A stretch of 64,000 bases of DNA, from NCBI RefSeq assembly GCF_000959725.1, contig NZ_CP009323.1:3658001-3722000 (forward strand), written 5' to 3'. This DNA comes from Burkholderia gladioli (GTDB lineage Bacteria; Pseudomonadota; Gammaproteobacteria; Burkholderiales; Burkholderiaceae). Numbering within the stretch: position 1 is the stretch's first letter; each line of letters opens with the position of its first letter. Under the pieces are notes generated by a model that saw nothing but the letters and a program-made list of their open reading frames with translations, did not search any database and was not told the origin of the DNA. The position numbers and the translations under genes were made by a program. Below, piece after piece: positions 47,057 through 55,377 of this stretch.

Positions 47057-47089
47057 CCTCATCCACCTTCCAGAGCAGAGAGTCTTCCG

Positions 47090-47938
47090 ATGAGCAGCCA
47101 TCATTTCCAGCTCGATATCGACAAGGGCATCGCGCATCTGCAACTGAGCCGCCCGGATCAATTCAATGTCATGGATCGCGCCTTCTTCACCGGCCTGCGC
47201 GATCACGTGCGCGCGCTGGACCAGGGCGGCGAGGTCCGCGCGCTGGTGATCAGCTCGACCGGCAAGCATTTTTCCGCCGGCATGGATTTCCAGGAGTTCG
47301 CCAGGATGATGGGCGACTTCGATACCGGCAGCCCGCGCCGGCGGCTCGGTTTCCAGCACGCGCTGGCGGGCCTGATGAACTGTTTCGACGTGCTCGACAA
47401 GGCGCGCTTCCCGGTGATCTGCGCGGTGCAGGGCGGCTGCATCGGCGGCGGGCTCGACCTGGCCGCCGCCTGCGATATCCGCCTGTGCTCGGCCGACGCC
47501 TTCTTCTGCCTGCAGGAAACCCAGATCGGCATGACGGCGGACCTGGGCGTGCTGCAGCGCCTGGGCCGGCTGATCCCCGCGGGCGCGGCCCGGCAGATGG
47601 CCTATACCAGCGAGCGCGTGGGCGCGGAGCGCGCCTTGGCGCTGGGCCTCGTCAATGCGGTGCTGCCCGATGCCGAGGCGCTGCTGCAGCGGGCCATGGA
47701 GCTCGCGCGCGAGATCGCCGCGAAATCGCCGCTGGCGGTGGCCGGCACCAAGCTCGCGATGAACTTCGCGCGCGACCACGGCACCGACGAATCGCTGCGC
47801 CAGATGGCGGTGCTGCAGAGCGCGATCTTCGATCCGGCCGACCTGCTCGCGGCGGTGCAGGCCTGGCAAACCCGGCGCGATCCCGACTTCGACGGCTTGC
47901 CGCCCTTGTTCGAGCTGGAGACGCTGCGCCCCGGCTGA
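47090..47938 (+). CDS. Enoyl-CoA hydratase/isomerase family protein
   Basis: A 282-residue crotonase-fold enzyme: SSTGKHFSAGMDFQEF (first oxyanion-hole segment), VQGGCIGGGLDLAAACDIRL (second), and ETQIGMTADLGVLQRL, where E and D replace the usual EXXXG pair. The D in MTADLG is the pattern of Delta3,5-Delta2,4-dienoyl-CoA isomerases, which would feed 2,4-dienoyl-CoA to the FadH-like reductase in the same operon. Starts 33 bases after the SnoaL-like gene. Confidence 0.85.
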   Translation: MSSHHFQLDIDKGIAHLQLSRPDQFNVMDRAFFTGLRDHVRALDQGGEVRALVISSTGKHFSAGMDFQEFARMMGDFDTGSPRRRLGFQHALAGLMNCFDVLDKARFPVICAVQGGCIGGGLDLAAACDIRLCSADAFFCLQETQIGMTADLGVLQRLGRLIPAGAARQMAYTSERVGAERALALGLVNAVLPDAEALLQRAMELAREIAAKSPLAVAGTKLAMNFARDHGTDESLRQMAVLQSAIFDPADLLAAVQAWQTRRDPDFDGLPPLFELETLRPG

Positions 47939-48135
47939 TGCTCTCGACTCGTCCCTGCCTCGAAGCCGGGGGCGGCCTGCGCGCTCCCTTACAAAATCAT
48001 TTGTTAAGCGAACTTCGGCGAGGGCGGGGCAGCCCCGCCCGGGAAATTCCGCGCGTGCTGTAACCGAACGCGCCTGTCGAGCGATCTGGTGAAGACAGAC
48101 GCCGCGCCTGCACTCCCGCAGCGCGACGCGACGGC

Positions 48136-48156
48136 CCGGCGCCCGCCGGGCGCCGG
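48136..48156 (+). other. GC-rich stem-loop before the DoxX gene
   Basis: Nine-base arms CCGGCGCCC/GGGCGCCGG around GCC, 20 bases before the doxX-like start and 198 bases after the hydratase stop. No T-tract; may end the upstream transcript or structure the leader. Confidence 0.35.
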
Positions 48157-48175
48157 TTCACCACAGGATCCCGAC

Positions 48176-48712
48176 ATGACGCCAAGCTCCTCCTCGCCAC
48201 GCACGCTGCTTCGGCTGTTCGACCCCGCCTGGCTGGTCGCGCGGCTGCAGGCCTACGCGCCGCTGCCGGTGCGGGCGATCGTCGGCTACGGCTTTCTCGC
48301 GCACGGCTACGCCAAGATCCTCAAGCAGCCCGAACATTTCGCGGCGATCCTGCACGGGATCGGCGTGCCGGCGCCGCACCTGATGGCCTGGGCGACCATC
48401 GCGATCGAGCTCGGCGGCGGCCTGGCGGTGCTGGCCGGTGCCTTCGTGCCGCTGGTGGCCTGGCCGATGCTGGCGGTGCTGCTGGTGGCGATGCTGGGCG
48501 TGCACCTGCCTTACGGCTTCACCTCGATCAAGCTGATGGACGTGATCGACGGCGTGCCGACATTCGGGCCGCCCGGCGTCGAGACCGATCTGCTCTATGT
48601 CGCCGGCCTGCTGACGCTGGCCTTCGGCGGCTCGGGCCCGTTCGCCGTCGATCGCCGGCTCGCGCCCTGGTACGCGCGGCTCGCCGGCGCGCCGCGCCGC
48701 GTGGCGGCTTGA
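48176..48712 (+). CDS. DoxX-family membrane protein
   Basis: A 178-residue protein with four predicted membrane helices: RAIVGYGFLAHGYAKILKQPEHFA, MAWATIAIELGGGLAVLAGAFVPLVAWPMLAVLLVAMLG and a C-terminal helix. The GxxFxxHGxxK start is typical of DoxX/DoxD proteins, which occur in thiol/oxidative stress loci. AGGA is 8 bases before ATG 48176. Followed at once by a SigF-type sigma factor and its NrsF partner, an arrangement known from SigF regulons. Confidence 0.85.
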   Translation: MTPSSSSPRTLLRLFDPAWLVARLQAYAPLPVRAIVGYGFLAHGYAKILKQPEHFAAILHGIGVPAPHLMAWATIAIELGGGLAVLAGAFVPLVAWPMLAVLLVAMLGVHLPYGFTSIKLMDVIDGVPTFGPPGVETDLLYVAGLLTLAFGGSGPFAVDRRLAPWYARLAGAPRRVAA

Positions 48713-48737
48713 GCGGGCCATCCACGTGCTTTCGCCG

Positions 48738-49424
48738 ATGGCAAGCCCGTTCCTGAGCCTGGCAGGCGAGCCGGATTGGTCGCCCGATGCCGCGCCGGTC
48801 CGCGCCGCCGGGGGGCGCGCGGCACATCGCGGCGCGGCACCCCAGCCGGGCGACGCCGAGCAGCGGCTGACCGCGCTGCTGCTGCGCTCGATCGAGGGCG
48901 ACAAGGCCGCCTATCGCGACTTCCTGGTCGAGCTGACGCGGTTGCTGCGCGCGCGCCTGCGCGCCAAGCTGCGCCGCAGCGACGAGGATCTCGAGGACCT
49001 GCTGCAGGAGGTGCTGATCGCGGTCCATCACGGGCTCGCCACCTTCCGGCCCGAGGTGCCGCTGACGGCCTGGATCAGCGCGATCGTGCGCTACAAGGTG
49101 GCCGACCATCATCGCGCGCGCTATCGCTGGGACGCGCTGCACACGCCGCTCGACGACGATGGCGAGCTGTTCGTCGAGGCGGCCGACGAGGCCGTCGACG
49201 CCCGGCGCGACGTGCGGCAACTGCTGGCGACGCTGCCGAAGGGCCAGCGCGTGCCGATCGAGCACACGCGCCTGCTCGGCATGTCGGTGGCGGAAACGGC
49301 CTCGGCCACGGGGCTTTCGGAATCGGCCGTGAAGGTGGGCGTGCATCGCGGGCTGAAGGCGCTGGCCGCGCGAATCCGGGGCAAGGGGACGAAAAACGCG
49401 GAAAGCGCGGGGAACGAACCATGA
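48738..49424 (+). CDS. sigF: ECF sigma factor, SigF type
   Basis: About 228 residues: region 2 (EDLEDLLQEVLIAVHHGLATFRPEVPLTAWISAIVRYKVADHHR) and region 4 (LGMSVAETASATGLSESAVKVGVHRGLKALAARIR). A 40-residue Ala/Pro-rich N-terminal tail precedes. ATG 48738 or GTG 48726 could be the start; neither has a strong ribosome binding site. The stop overlaps the NrsF start (ATGA), so sigma and anti-sigma are translationally coupled. Confidence 0.87.
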   Translation: MASPFLSLAGEPDWSPDAAPVRAAGGRAAHRGAAPQPGDAEQRLTALLLRSIEGDKAAYRDFLVELTRLLRARLRAKLRRSDEDLEDLLQEVLIAVHHGLATFRPEVPLTAWISAIVRYKVADHHRARYRWDALHTPLDDDGELFVEAADEAVDARRDVRQLLATLPKGQRVPIEHTRLLGMSVAETASATGLSESAVKVGVHRGLKALAARIRGKGTKNAESAGNEP

Positions 49425-50062
49425 ACACCGAGGAACTGATCGCGAACCTGGTGGAGGCGCCGCGCGCGCCGGGACGCGCGGCCGTGGCTCGCCGGCTGGG
49501 CTGGGCCGTGGCGGCCGGCCTGGCGGCGGCGCTGCTGTTGCTGCCGCTGATCTGGGGCAATACCGGCCGCATCGAGGCGGCGATCCTGCGGCCGATGTTC
49601 TGGGCCAAGGTGATGCTGCCGGCCTCGATGACGCTGGCGGCCTTGTGGACCGCCGCGCGGCTCTCGCAGCCCGGCGTGAAGGTCGGGCGGGCCTGGCTCG
49701 CGCTCGGCCTGCCGGTGGCGCTGGTGGCGGTCGCGGCAGCGCTGGTGCTGGCCACCGCGCCGCCTGACGCGCGCGCGGGCCTGCTGCTGGGTCATACCTG
49801 GCGCACCTGCTCGCTCTATATCGCGGGGCTGTCGATGCCGGCCCTGGCAGTGCTGCTGCACGCGATGCGCGGCCTGGCCGCCACCCGGCCCGTCGCGGCC
49901 GGCCGCGTGGCCGGGCTGCTGGCCGGCGCGATCGGCACCCTGGTGTATTGCCTGCGCTGCCCCGAGACGGCCGTGCCGTTCTGGGCGCTCTGGTACCTGG
50001 TGGGGATGGCGGTGCCGGCGCTGGCAGGCGGGCTGCTCGGGCGGCGCGTGCTGCGCTGGTAG
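49421..50062 (+). CDS. nrsF: NrsF-like (DUF1109) membrane anti-sigma factor
   Basis: A 213-residue protein with about six membrane helices and a short cytoplasmic N-terminus (MNTEELIANLVEAPRAP). Cysteines in HTWRTCSLYIAGLSMPALAVLL and VYCLRCPETAVPFWAL are where NrsF family members sense metals or oxidants. It should hold the SigF-type factor at the membrane until the signal arrives. Family and context agree well. Confidence 0.85.
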   Translation: MNTEELIANLVEAPRAPGRAAVARRLGWAVAAGLAAALLLLPLIWGNTGRIEAAILRPMFWAKVMLPASMTLAALWTAARLSQPGVKVGRAWLALGLPVALVAVAAALVLATAPPDARAGLLLGHTWRTCSLYIAGLSMPALAVLLHAMRGLAATRPVAAGRVAGLLAGAIGTLVYCLRCPETAVPFWALWYLVGMAVPALAGGLLGRRVLRW

Positions 50063-50387
50063 CGCCGGCTTGCCTGGCGGCGGGCCGGGCGAACGCCGGA
50101 AAGCCGCTCGCGAGTATCCGGATTCCCGCCGGTATGCCGTGCCACGCAAGCCCGGCGGCCAAAAGTACAAGTCGCTGTCGCGGCGATGTCAAAACTACAA
50201 GGGCCAGGCAAGCCGGCTCCCGAGCGCCGGCGAATCCATGCCGCACCGCCGCATGACGCGACGCGGCCCCGCGCGTTTTTTTCCTCCATTCGACAGACCT
50301 GGCTTGGAGCTTGCTAAAGCCAGGGGGCGGCATGCCACGACATGCCAACGAAAGCCCGTCCATCACCTGTCCGAACTGGGAGTTACC
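50063..50387 (+). other. Intergenic region before glgA
   Basis: No gene supported; the glgA frame is open throughout but the translated sequence is not protein-like until 50388. It must hold the glgA promoter. Two short near-repeats (agtacaagtcgctg and aaactacaaggg) near 50165-50205 were seen, without an assigned role. Confidence 0.35.
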
Positions 50388-52052
50388 TTGGCGCCAAATG
50401 TCCTGATGGTCGCCGCCGAAGCGGCGCCGCTTGCCAAGAGCGGCGGTCTCGGCGATATGGTCAGCGCCTGCGCGAGCGCGCTGCGTCAACGCGGAATCGA
50501 CGTGTCGATCCTGCTGCCCGGCTATGAAAGTGCCTTCGACCAGGCGCTCGCGCCCACGCCGCTCGGCTACCTGCGCGATTTGCCCGGCGGCGACGCGCGA
50601 TTGTGGCGCGCCGCGATGCCCGACACCGGCGTGCCGGTGCTGCTGCTGGAAATGAATCACCTGTATGGCCATCGCGGCAGCGGCCTCTACCAGGACGAGG
50701 GCGGCCGCGACTACCTCGACAACTTCGTGCGCTTCGCCTCGCTGTCGGCGGCCGCCGCGCGGATCGCCTCGGGCGTGCGCGGCGTGAAGCGCCCGCACAT
50801 CGTCCACGCGCACGACTGGCACACCGGCCTCACGCCGCTCCTGATGAAGCTGGCGGGCGCGCCGGCGCGCAGCGTGTTCACGATCCACAACCTGGCCTTC
50901 CAGGGCAACTATCCGCCGGGCCTCGCGCCCTACGCGGGGATTCCGTCCGAGCTGCTGGCCGCCGCGCCGCACGAGCCGCACAGCATCGAGTTCTACGGCG
51001 CGCTGAGCTGCATGAAGGCGGCGATCGTCTATGCCGACCGCCTGTCGGCCGTCAGCGAGCGTTATGCGCGCGAGATCCTCACGCCGCGCTTCGGCAATCG
51101 CATGGAAGGCGTGCTGGAAGCGCATCGCGACAAGCTCTCGGGGATCGTCAACGGCATCGACGACACGCTCTGGGACCCGCGCCACGACAGCCTGATCGCG
51201 CAGGGCTACGGCGTCGACGACCTGGTCGGCAAGCATGCCTGCAAGCGTGCGCTGCAGCAGAGCTACGGACTGCCGACCGATCCGTTCGCGCCGCTGGTGG
51301 CGATCGGCAGTCGCCTGACCACGCAGAAGCTGGCCGACCGGCTGTGCGAGGCGATTCCGGCCGCGCTGGAGCGCTGGCCGCGCGCGCAGTTCGCCGTGCT
51401 GGGGCAGGGCGAGGCCAGCATCGAATACGAGCTGCGCCAGCTCGCGGCGCGCTGGCCGGGGCGGCTCGGCGTGCATATCGGCTACGACGAGCCGCGTGCG
51501 CACCGGCTGCATGCCGGCGCCGACATCCTGCTGCACGCGAGCCGCTTCGAACCCTGCGGGCTCACCCAGCTCTACGCGATGCGCTACGGCACGATCCCGG
51601 TCGCCTCGCGCGTGGGCGGGCTGGCCGATACGATCGTCGATCACCGCGCGGCCGACGCGGCACCGGACGAGCACGAGCGCGCCACGCTGGAGCAGGGCGC
51701 CACCGGCTTCCTGTTCGACGGCGAGCGCGCGGAGGACATCGTGCAGGCGCTCGAGCGCGCCTTCGATCTGTTCGGCCAGCCGCAGGCGTGGCGGGTCCTG
51801 CAACGCAATGCGATGCAGCGCGATTCGAGCTGGGCCGGGCCAACCAAGCGCTATCTCGAGTTGTACCGCTCGCTGGTCGACCTGCCGGCCCTGCGCGAGG
51901 AACGCAAGGCGGTGCAGCCGGCGCGTGCGCGCCCGGCAGCCACCGCGCCGCAGATCAGGCCGCAGCCGGCTGCCGAACGCTACGGCGGCGCCGGACTGGC
52001 GTCGCGTCGTGGTGGCAACGCCGCCGCTCAGCAGGCCAGCAGCGGGGCCTGA
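50388..52052 (+). CDS. glgA: Glycogen synthase (ADP-glucose type)
   Basis: A 554-residue GT5 starch/glycogen synthase: N-terminal KSGGLGDM (KxGGL ADP-glucose loop), HAHDWHTGL, FTIHNLAFQG, SGIVNGIDDTLWDPR, AIGSRLTTQKLADRL, and ASRFEPCGLTQLYAMRYGTIPVASRVGGLADTI in the donor domain. It transfers glucose from ADP-glucose to alpha-1,4 glucan ends. Start: no ATG fits; TTG at 50388 is preceded by GGGAG five bases away and yields MAPNVLMVAAEAAPLAKSGG. The last 50 residues are an Ala/Pro/Arg-rich tail beyond the usual end. No other glg gene is in the window. Confidence 0.88.
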   Translation: MAPNVLMVAAEAAPLAKSGGLGDMVSACASALRQRGIDVSILLPGYESAFDQALAPTPLGYLRDLPGGDARLWRAAMPDTGVPVLLLEMNHLYGHRGSGLYQDEGGRDYLDNFVRFASLSAAAARIASGVRGVKRPHIVHAHDWHTGLTPLLMKLAGAPARSVFTIHNLAFQGNYPPGLAPYAGIPSELLAAAPHEPHSIEFYGALSCMKAAIVYADRLSAVSERYAREILTPRFGNRMEGVLEAHRDKLSGIVNGIDDTLWDPRHDSLIAQGYGVDDLVGKHACKRALQQSYGLPTDPFAPLVAIGSRLTTQKLADRLCEAIPAALERWPRAQFAVLGQGEASIEYELRQLAARWPGRLGVHIGYDEPRAHRLHAGADILLHASRFEPCGLTQLYAMRYGTIPVASRVGGLADTIVDHRAADAAPDEHERATLEQGATGFLFDGERAEDIVQALERAFDLFGQPQAWRVLQRNAMQRDSSWAGPTKRYLELYRSLVDLPALREERKAVQPARARPAATAPQIRPQPAAERYGGAGLASRRGGNAAAQQASSGA

Positions 52053-52121
52053 GCGAGGAAGGCAGGGGCATCGACGTATTCGGCTCGTCACGCTGGCGAG
52101 CCGCCGTGAATCCAGCGGATC

Positions 52122-52475
52122 TCACCCTGGCGTCTTGCGGCGCGCCCTCGGACAAGCCGCGCCGGCCTCGCTGCCGCTCACCTCGGCGACGCCAACCGGC
52201 GCGTGACTGCGCTCCAGGTAACCGCGCGCGCCGGCTTTCTCCCAGACCGGCAGGCGCGGGCACGAGGCGCGCCAGGCCTCCATCACCTCGCTGTAGGCCC
52301 CGCGCCAGAGCCGATCCATTCCAGCAGGTCGAGAATCAGGGCTTCGACGGCGTCGTCGCCCGGCGTTCGCGCGCGTGCCAGTACCTCGGGATTGACCACG
52401 TGGATCGGCTGCCCGCGGCGCAGGCGCTGTACGGCATGCTCCGGGAGCAGGCGACGCTGGCTTGAGCGCCGGCGC
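52122..52475 (-). pseudogene. Possible frameshifted remnant of a small gene
   Basis: In the 468-base gap after glgA, two minus-strand frames each look protein-like and join at about 52315: one ends RRGQPIHVVNPEVLARARTP...ILDLLEWI and the other continues MDRLWRGAYSEVMEAWRASCPRLPVWEKAGARGYLE. Together they read as one protein split by a frameshift; two overlapping genes are an alternative. No family recognised, and the 5' end is unclear because it runs toward the dipeptidase start. Confidence 0.35.
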
Positions 52476-52520
52476 CAGTCACGGGACAATCCCGCCAACG
52501 CGAAACCGACCGGAGGCATC

Positions 52521-53189
52521 ATGCCGATTCACCGAAGACTGGCCTTGTACAGCGATCAGGAAGCGCCAGGCAACGAGGCCATGAACGCGCGCCTGCTGCA
52601 ACTGATCGGCCGCGAGCGCCCACGGATCGGCTATGTTCCCGCCGAGCCCGACCCACGGCTTCTCTATTTCCATCGTCAGGCCGATTACTATCGCTCGATC
52701 GGCGCGGAACTGGACGCGCGGGTGGATCCGCGCGATCCCGCGTCCGAGGCGGCATGGTCGGCGGTGCTGTCGTGCGATGCGATCCACCTGTCGGGCGGCA
52801 ACACTTTTTCCTTCCTGTCCTGGCTGCGGCGCGGCGATGGGCTTTCACGCCTGGCCCGCTACGCGGCCGAGGGCGGCGTGCTGATCGGCGTCAGCGCGGG
52901 CGCGATCCTGATGACGCCGAGCATCGAATCGGCGCTGTTGTGCGGGGACATCCGGGATCCGGAATCGACCGACGATGCCGGGCTCGCCTTGGTCGACTTC
53001 CGCTTCTGGCCGCATTTCGATCCGGCGAACCTGATGGCCTGGCAGCGCAGCCTGTCGTCGACCCTGCCGAACCTGCATGCTTGCCCCGACGGCGCGGGCA
53101 TGGTGGTCGATGGTGAGGATATCGAGCTATTCGGGCGAGTCCGTCGATACGATGGCGGGCAGGCGCATCCTGCTCGAAACGAGGATTGA
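52521..53189 (+). CDS. Dipeptidase E-like serine peptidase (S51)
   Basis: A 222-residue cytosolic peptidase of the class-I glutamine amidotransferase fold. LSGGNTFSFLSWLR and the nucleophile elbow GVSAGAILM (Ser125) are the S51 signatures; H in FWPHFDPANL is the likely partner. Peptidase E cleaves N-terminal Asp dipeptides. GGAGG is 5 bases before ATG 52521. A VOC-family gene follows after 52 bases. Confidence 0.85.
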   Translation: MPIHRRLALYSDQEAPGNEAMNARLLQLIGRERPRIGYVPAEPDPRLLYFHRQADYYRSIGAELDARVDPRDPASEAAWSAVLSCDAIHLSGGNTFSFLSWLRRGDGLSRLARYAAEGGVLIGVSAGAILMTPSIESALLCGDIRDPESTDDAGLALVDFRFWPHFDPANLMAWQRSLSSTLPNLHACPDGAGMVVDGEDIELFGRVRRYDGGQAHPARNED

Positions 53190-53241
53190 AGACATCGCGC
53201 GCTTGTGTCATCGTCTCGCATCCCCTTGCCAGGAGCCATTC

Positions 53242-53616
53242 ATGTTCGACCATGTCAAATTCGGCGTCAGCGATTACGCGGCAAGTAGACATTTCTTCCT
53301 CAAGGCACTCGAGCCGATCGGCGTCGCGGTGCTCGGCGAGGGCGTGCCGACCTACGGCATCGAAATGAGTCCCAAGGGCAAGGCCTCCCTGTGCCTGTAC
53401 CAGACCGACGAGAGGCCCGCGCACCTGCACCTGGCCTTCACGGCGGATCATCGCGAGCAGGTCGATGCCTTCCATCGCGCGGCGCTGGCGGCCGGCGGCA
53501 AGGACAACGGCGCGCCCGGGCTGCGAGCGCATTACCACGCGAACTACTACGCGGCCTTCGTGATCGGCCCGGACGGGCACAACATCGAGATGGTGTGCCA
53601 CAGCCCGGAGGCTTGA
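53242..53616 (+). CDS. VOC (glyoxalase/bleomycin-resistance) family protein
   Basis: A 124-residue vicinal-oxygen-chelate protein: FDHVKFGVSDYAASRHFFLKALEPIG at the start (His metal ligand), HLHLAFTADHREQVDAFHRAAL in the middle and YYAAFVIGPDGHNIEMVCH (Glu ligand) at the end. AGGAG is 7 bases before ATG 53242, so the frame extending back to 53077 inside the peptidase gene is rejected. Substrate unknown. Confidence 0.87.
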   Translation: MFDHVKFGVSDYAASRHFFLKALEPIGVAVLGEGVPTYGIEMSPKGKASLCLYQTDERPAHLHLAFTADHREQVDAFHRAALAAGGKDNGAPGLRAHYHANYYAAFVIGPDGHNIEMVCHSPEA

Positions 53617-53747
53617 GCGACTTCATTGAAAGGGAGCAGGCGGTGCAACACCAGCCGCTAGACTTGTGCCCCGATACGAGCGCAAAAATCGTCGAACTGC
53701 GCATAGCTGCGGAATTGCACGATCGTGACCCCGCCTCGCGCCAAGCT

Positions 53748-54479
53748 TCACGCCGCCGGCGCCACCGACGCGCCGACGACGCCGTGCCGCGCTAGCGCCT
53801 CGGCGACGAAGCCCGAGGCCTTCATCGCCTCGACGAAGTCATGCAGGGCCCGCGCCGCGGCGGGGCCGCGGCGCTTGGGCAAGCCCATCGCCTGCCGGAT
53901 CACCATGAAGCGCTCGTCGAGCAGGCGCAGGCCGGGCGTGGTGCTGGCATCGGCTTGCAGTTGCTGCCTGACACCCGCCGCCACCTCCAGCCCCTGTTCG
54001 AGGAAGGTCTCGACGACCGTCGGCGAGGTGGGCGCGCGCACGATTCGCGCATGCTTCAGGCTGCGCGTCAGGAACAGGTCGTAGGCGCTGCCCTGGCCGA
54101 CCACCACGCGATGCCCGGCGGCATCCACGTCCTGGTTGCCGCGTATCGGCGAGGCATCGCGCACCAGGTAATAACCTTCGATCAGGACATAGGGCTCGGT
54201 GAAGGCGATGGTTTCGCCGCGCAGCGGATCGATGGCGAAGAAACCGAAATCGGCGCGTTCCTCGCCGACGGCCTGCACCGACTTGCCCGCCGCATCGAAC
54301 ACCACCAGTTCCAGTTCGACGCCGAGGCGCTCGGCGAGGGCGCGCGCGAGGTCGACCGACACGCCGGCCGGCTCGCCCGCGGCGTCCTTGCCGGCGAGGA
54401 TCGGGTTGCCGAGGTTGATGGAGGCACGCAGCCTGCCTTCGGGGGCGAAGGCCTGAAGCAAGGACGGATCGAGTGTCAT
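53748..54479 (-). CDS. Family 3 solute-binding-like protein without a signal peptide
   Basis: A 243-residue protein with the amino-acid ABC transporter binding fold: INLGNPILAGKDAAGEPAGVSVDLARALAERLGVELELV, DFGFFAIDPLRGETIAFTEPYVLIEGYYLV, and VVVGQGSAYDLFLTR. Binding proteins of this family are exported, but this one starts directly with the domain (MTLDPSLLQAFAPEGRLRAS) and no upstream start supplies a signal. It may work in the cytoplasm as a sensor or enzyme. Last of a minus-strand group with a hydrolase, an MFS carrier and an Ldh2-type dehydrogenase. Confidence 0.78.
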   Translation of the reverse strand: MTLDPSLLQAFAPEGRLRASINLGNPILAGKDAAGEPAGVSVDLARALAERLGVELELVVFDAAGKSVQAVGEERADFGFFAIDPLRGETIAFTEPYVLIEGYYLVRDASPIRGNQDVDAAGHRVVVGQGSAYDLFLTRSLKHARIVRAPTSPTVVETFLEQGLEVAAGVRQQLQADASTTPGLRLLDERFMVIRQAMGLPKRRGPAAARALHDFVEAMKASGFVAEALARHGVVGASVAPAA

Positions 54480-54519
54480 GGCGATGGAATCAAGTCGAGA
54501 GTGGAAGGGGGGATGTCGT

Positions 54520-55371
54520 CTATCGAGGCGTGACGCCGCCGCCGGGACGCCGATGCCAGTCCAGCACCTCGGCGAGCGCGAGCGCCGAATGCGGGCCGAG
54601 CATCAGGCAATGCGGCGCGTCGGCGAGCAGGCGATACGAGGCGCCGTAGAAGCGCGCGATCGCGGCGTCCTGGCCTTCGGGGTGGCGCGCCGGATCGTCG
54701 AGGCCGGCCGACACGACGTGCGTCTTGCGCGCGAGCGGCGCCGGATCGACGGCCAGGCCAAGCGTGTAGCGATCGTTCAGCGCGGCGGGGCTTTCCCGGC
54801 CCAGCAGGCGATACCAGTGCTCGCTCCATGCCCGGGCCTGGCCGCCGAGATAGCGTTGCAGCGCGAGCTCGTACGCAGGCGGCGCCACCGGTTCACCCGG
54901 CGCCACGCCGGCCACGCGAGCCGCGCCGGGCAGGTTGCCGGGCGGCGAGGGCGCGAGCAGCACGATGCCGGCGAACTCGATGCGTGCCGCCGCCCGCGCC
55001 ACCGCCAGCGCGCCCAGGCTATGGCCGACCACGGTGAGGCCACGGCGCGGCAGCGAGGCGGCTTCGACGATCGCTTCCGCGTAATCGTCGAGGGTCGTGG
55101 TTAGCGGCAGGGCCTCGTTCGCGAGGAAACCATGCCCGGCCAGGTCTAGGGCCGCCGAGGCGATGCCGATCTCGTCCAGGCATTGCATCCATGCCCCGAA
55201 GCACCAGGCGCCGTGGAATGCGCCATGCACGAACAACAGGCGCGGCTCGCTCGCGCCCGCCACGTACAGCGCCCCCCCGGCGGCCAGCCGCCGTGCCGGC
55301 AGCGCGGCGACGAAATCCGGCGCGAAGCCTTCGCCGGGCATCGGCGGCAATGACGTGGATGATCGCATCAT
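54520..55371 (-). CDS. Alpha/beta hydrolase
   Basis: A 283-residue hydrolase: LLFVHGAFHGAWCFGAWMQCL (oxyanion region), the nucleophile elbow VVGHSLGALAVA (Ser near residue 118) and a C-terminal His in ADAPHCLML. The general layout matches small esterases/lactonases such as the YdeN/pyrethroid-hydrolase-like group. It begins 6 bases after the MFS gene, so they are co-transcribed; it may hydrolyse the imported compound. Confidence 0.85.
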   Translation of the reverse strand: MMRSSTSLPPMPGEGFAPDFVAALPARRLAAGGALYVAGASEPRLLFVHGAFHGAWCFGAWMQCLDEIGIASAALDLAGHGFLANEALPLTTTLDDYAEAIVEAASLPRRGLTVVGHSLGALAVARAAARIEFAGIVLLAPSPPGNLPGAARVAGVAPGEPVAPPAYELALQRYLGGQARAWSEHWYRLLGRESPAALNDRYTLGLAVDPAPLARKTHVVSAGLDDPARHPEGQDAAIARFYGASYRLLADAPHCLMLGPHSALALAEVLDWHRRPGGGVTPR

Positions 55372-55377
55372 CGAAGC

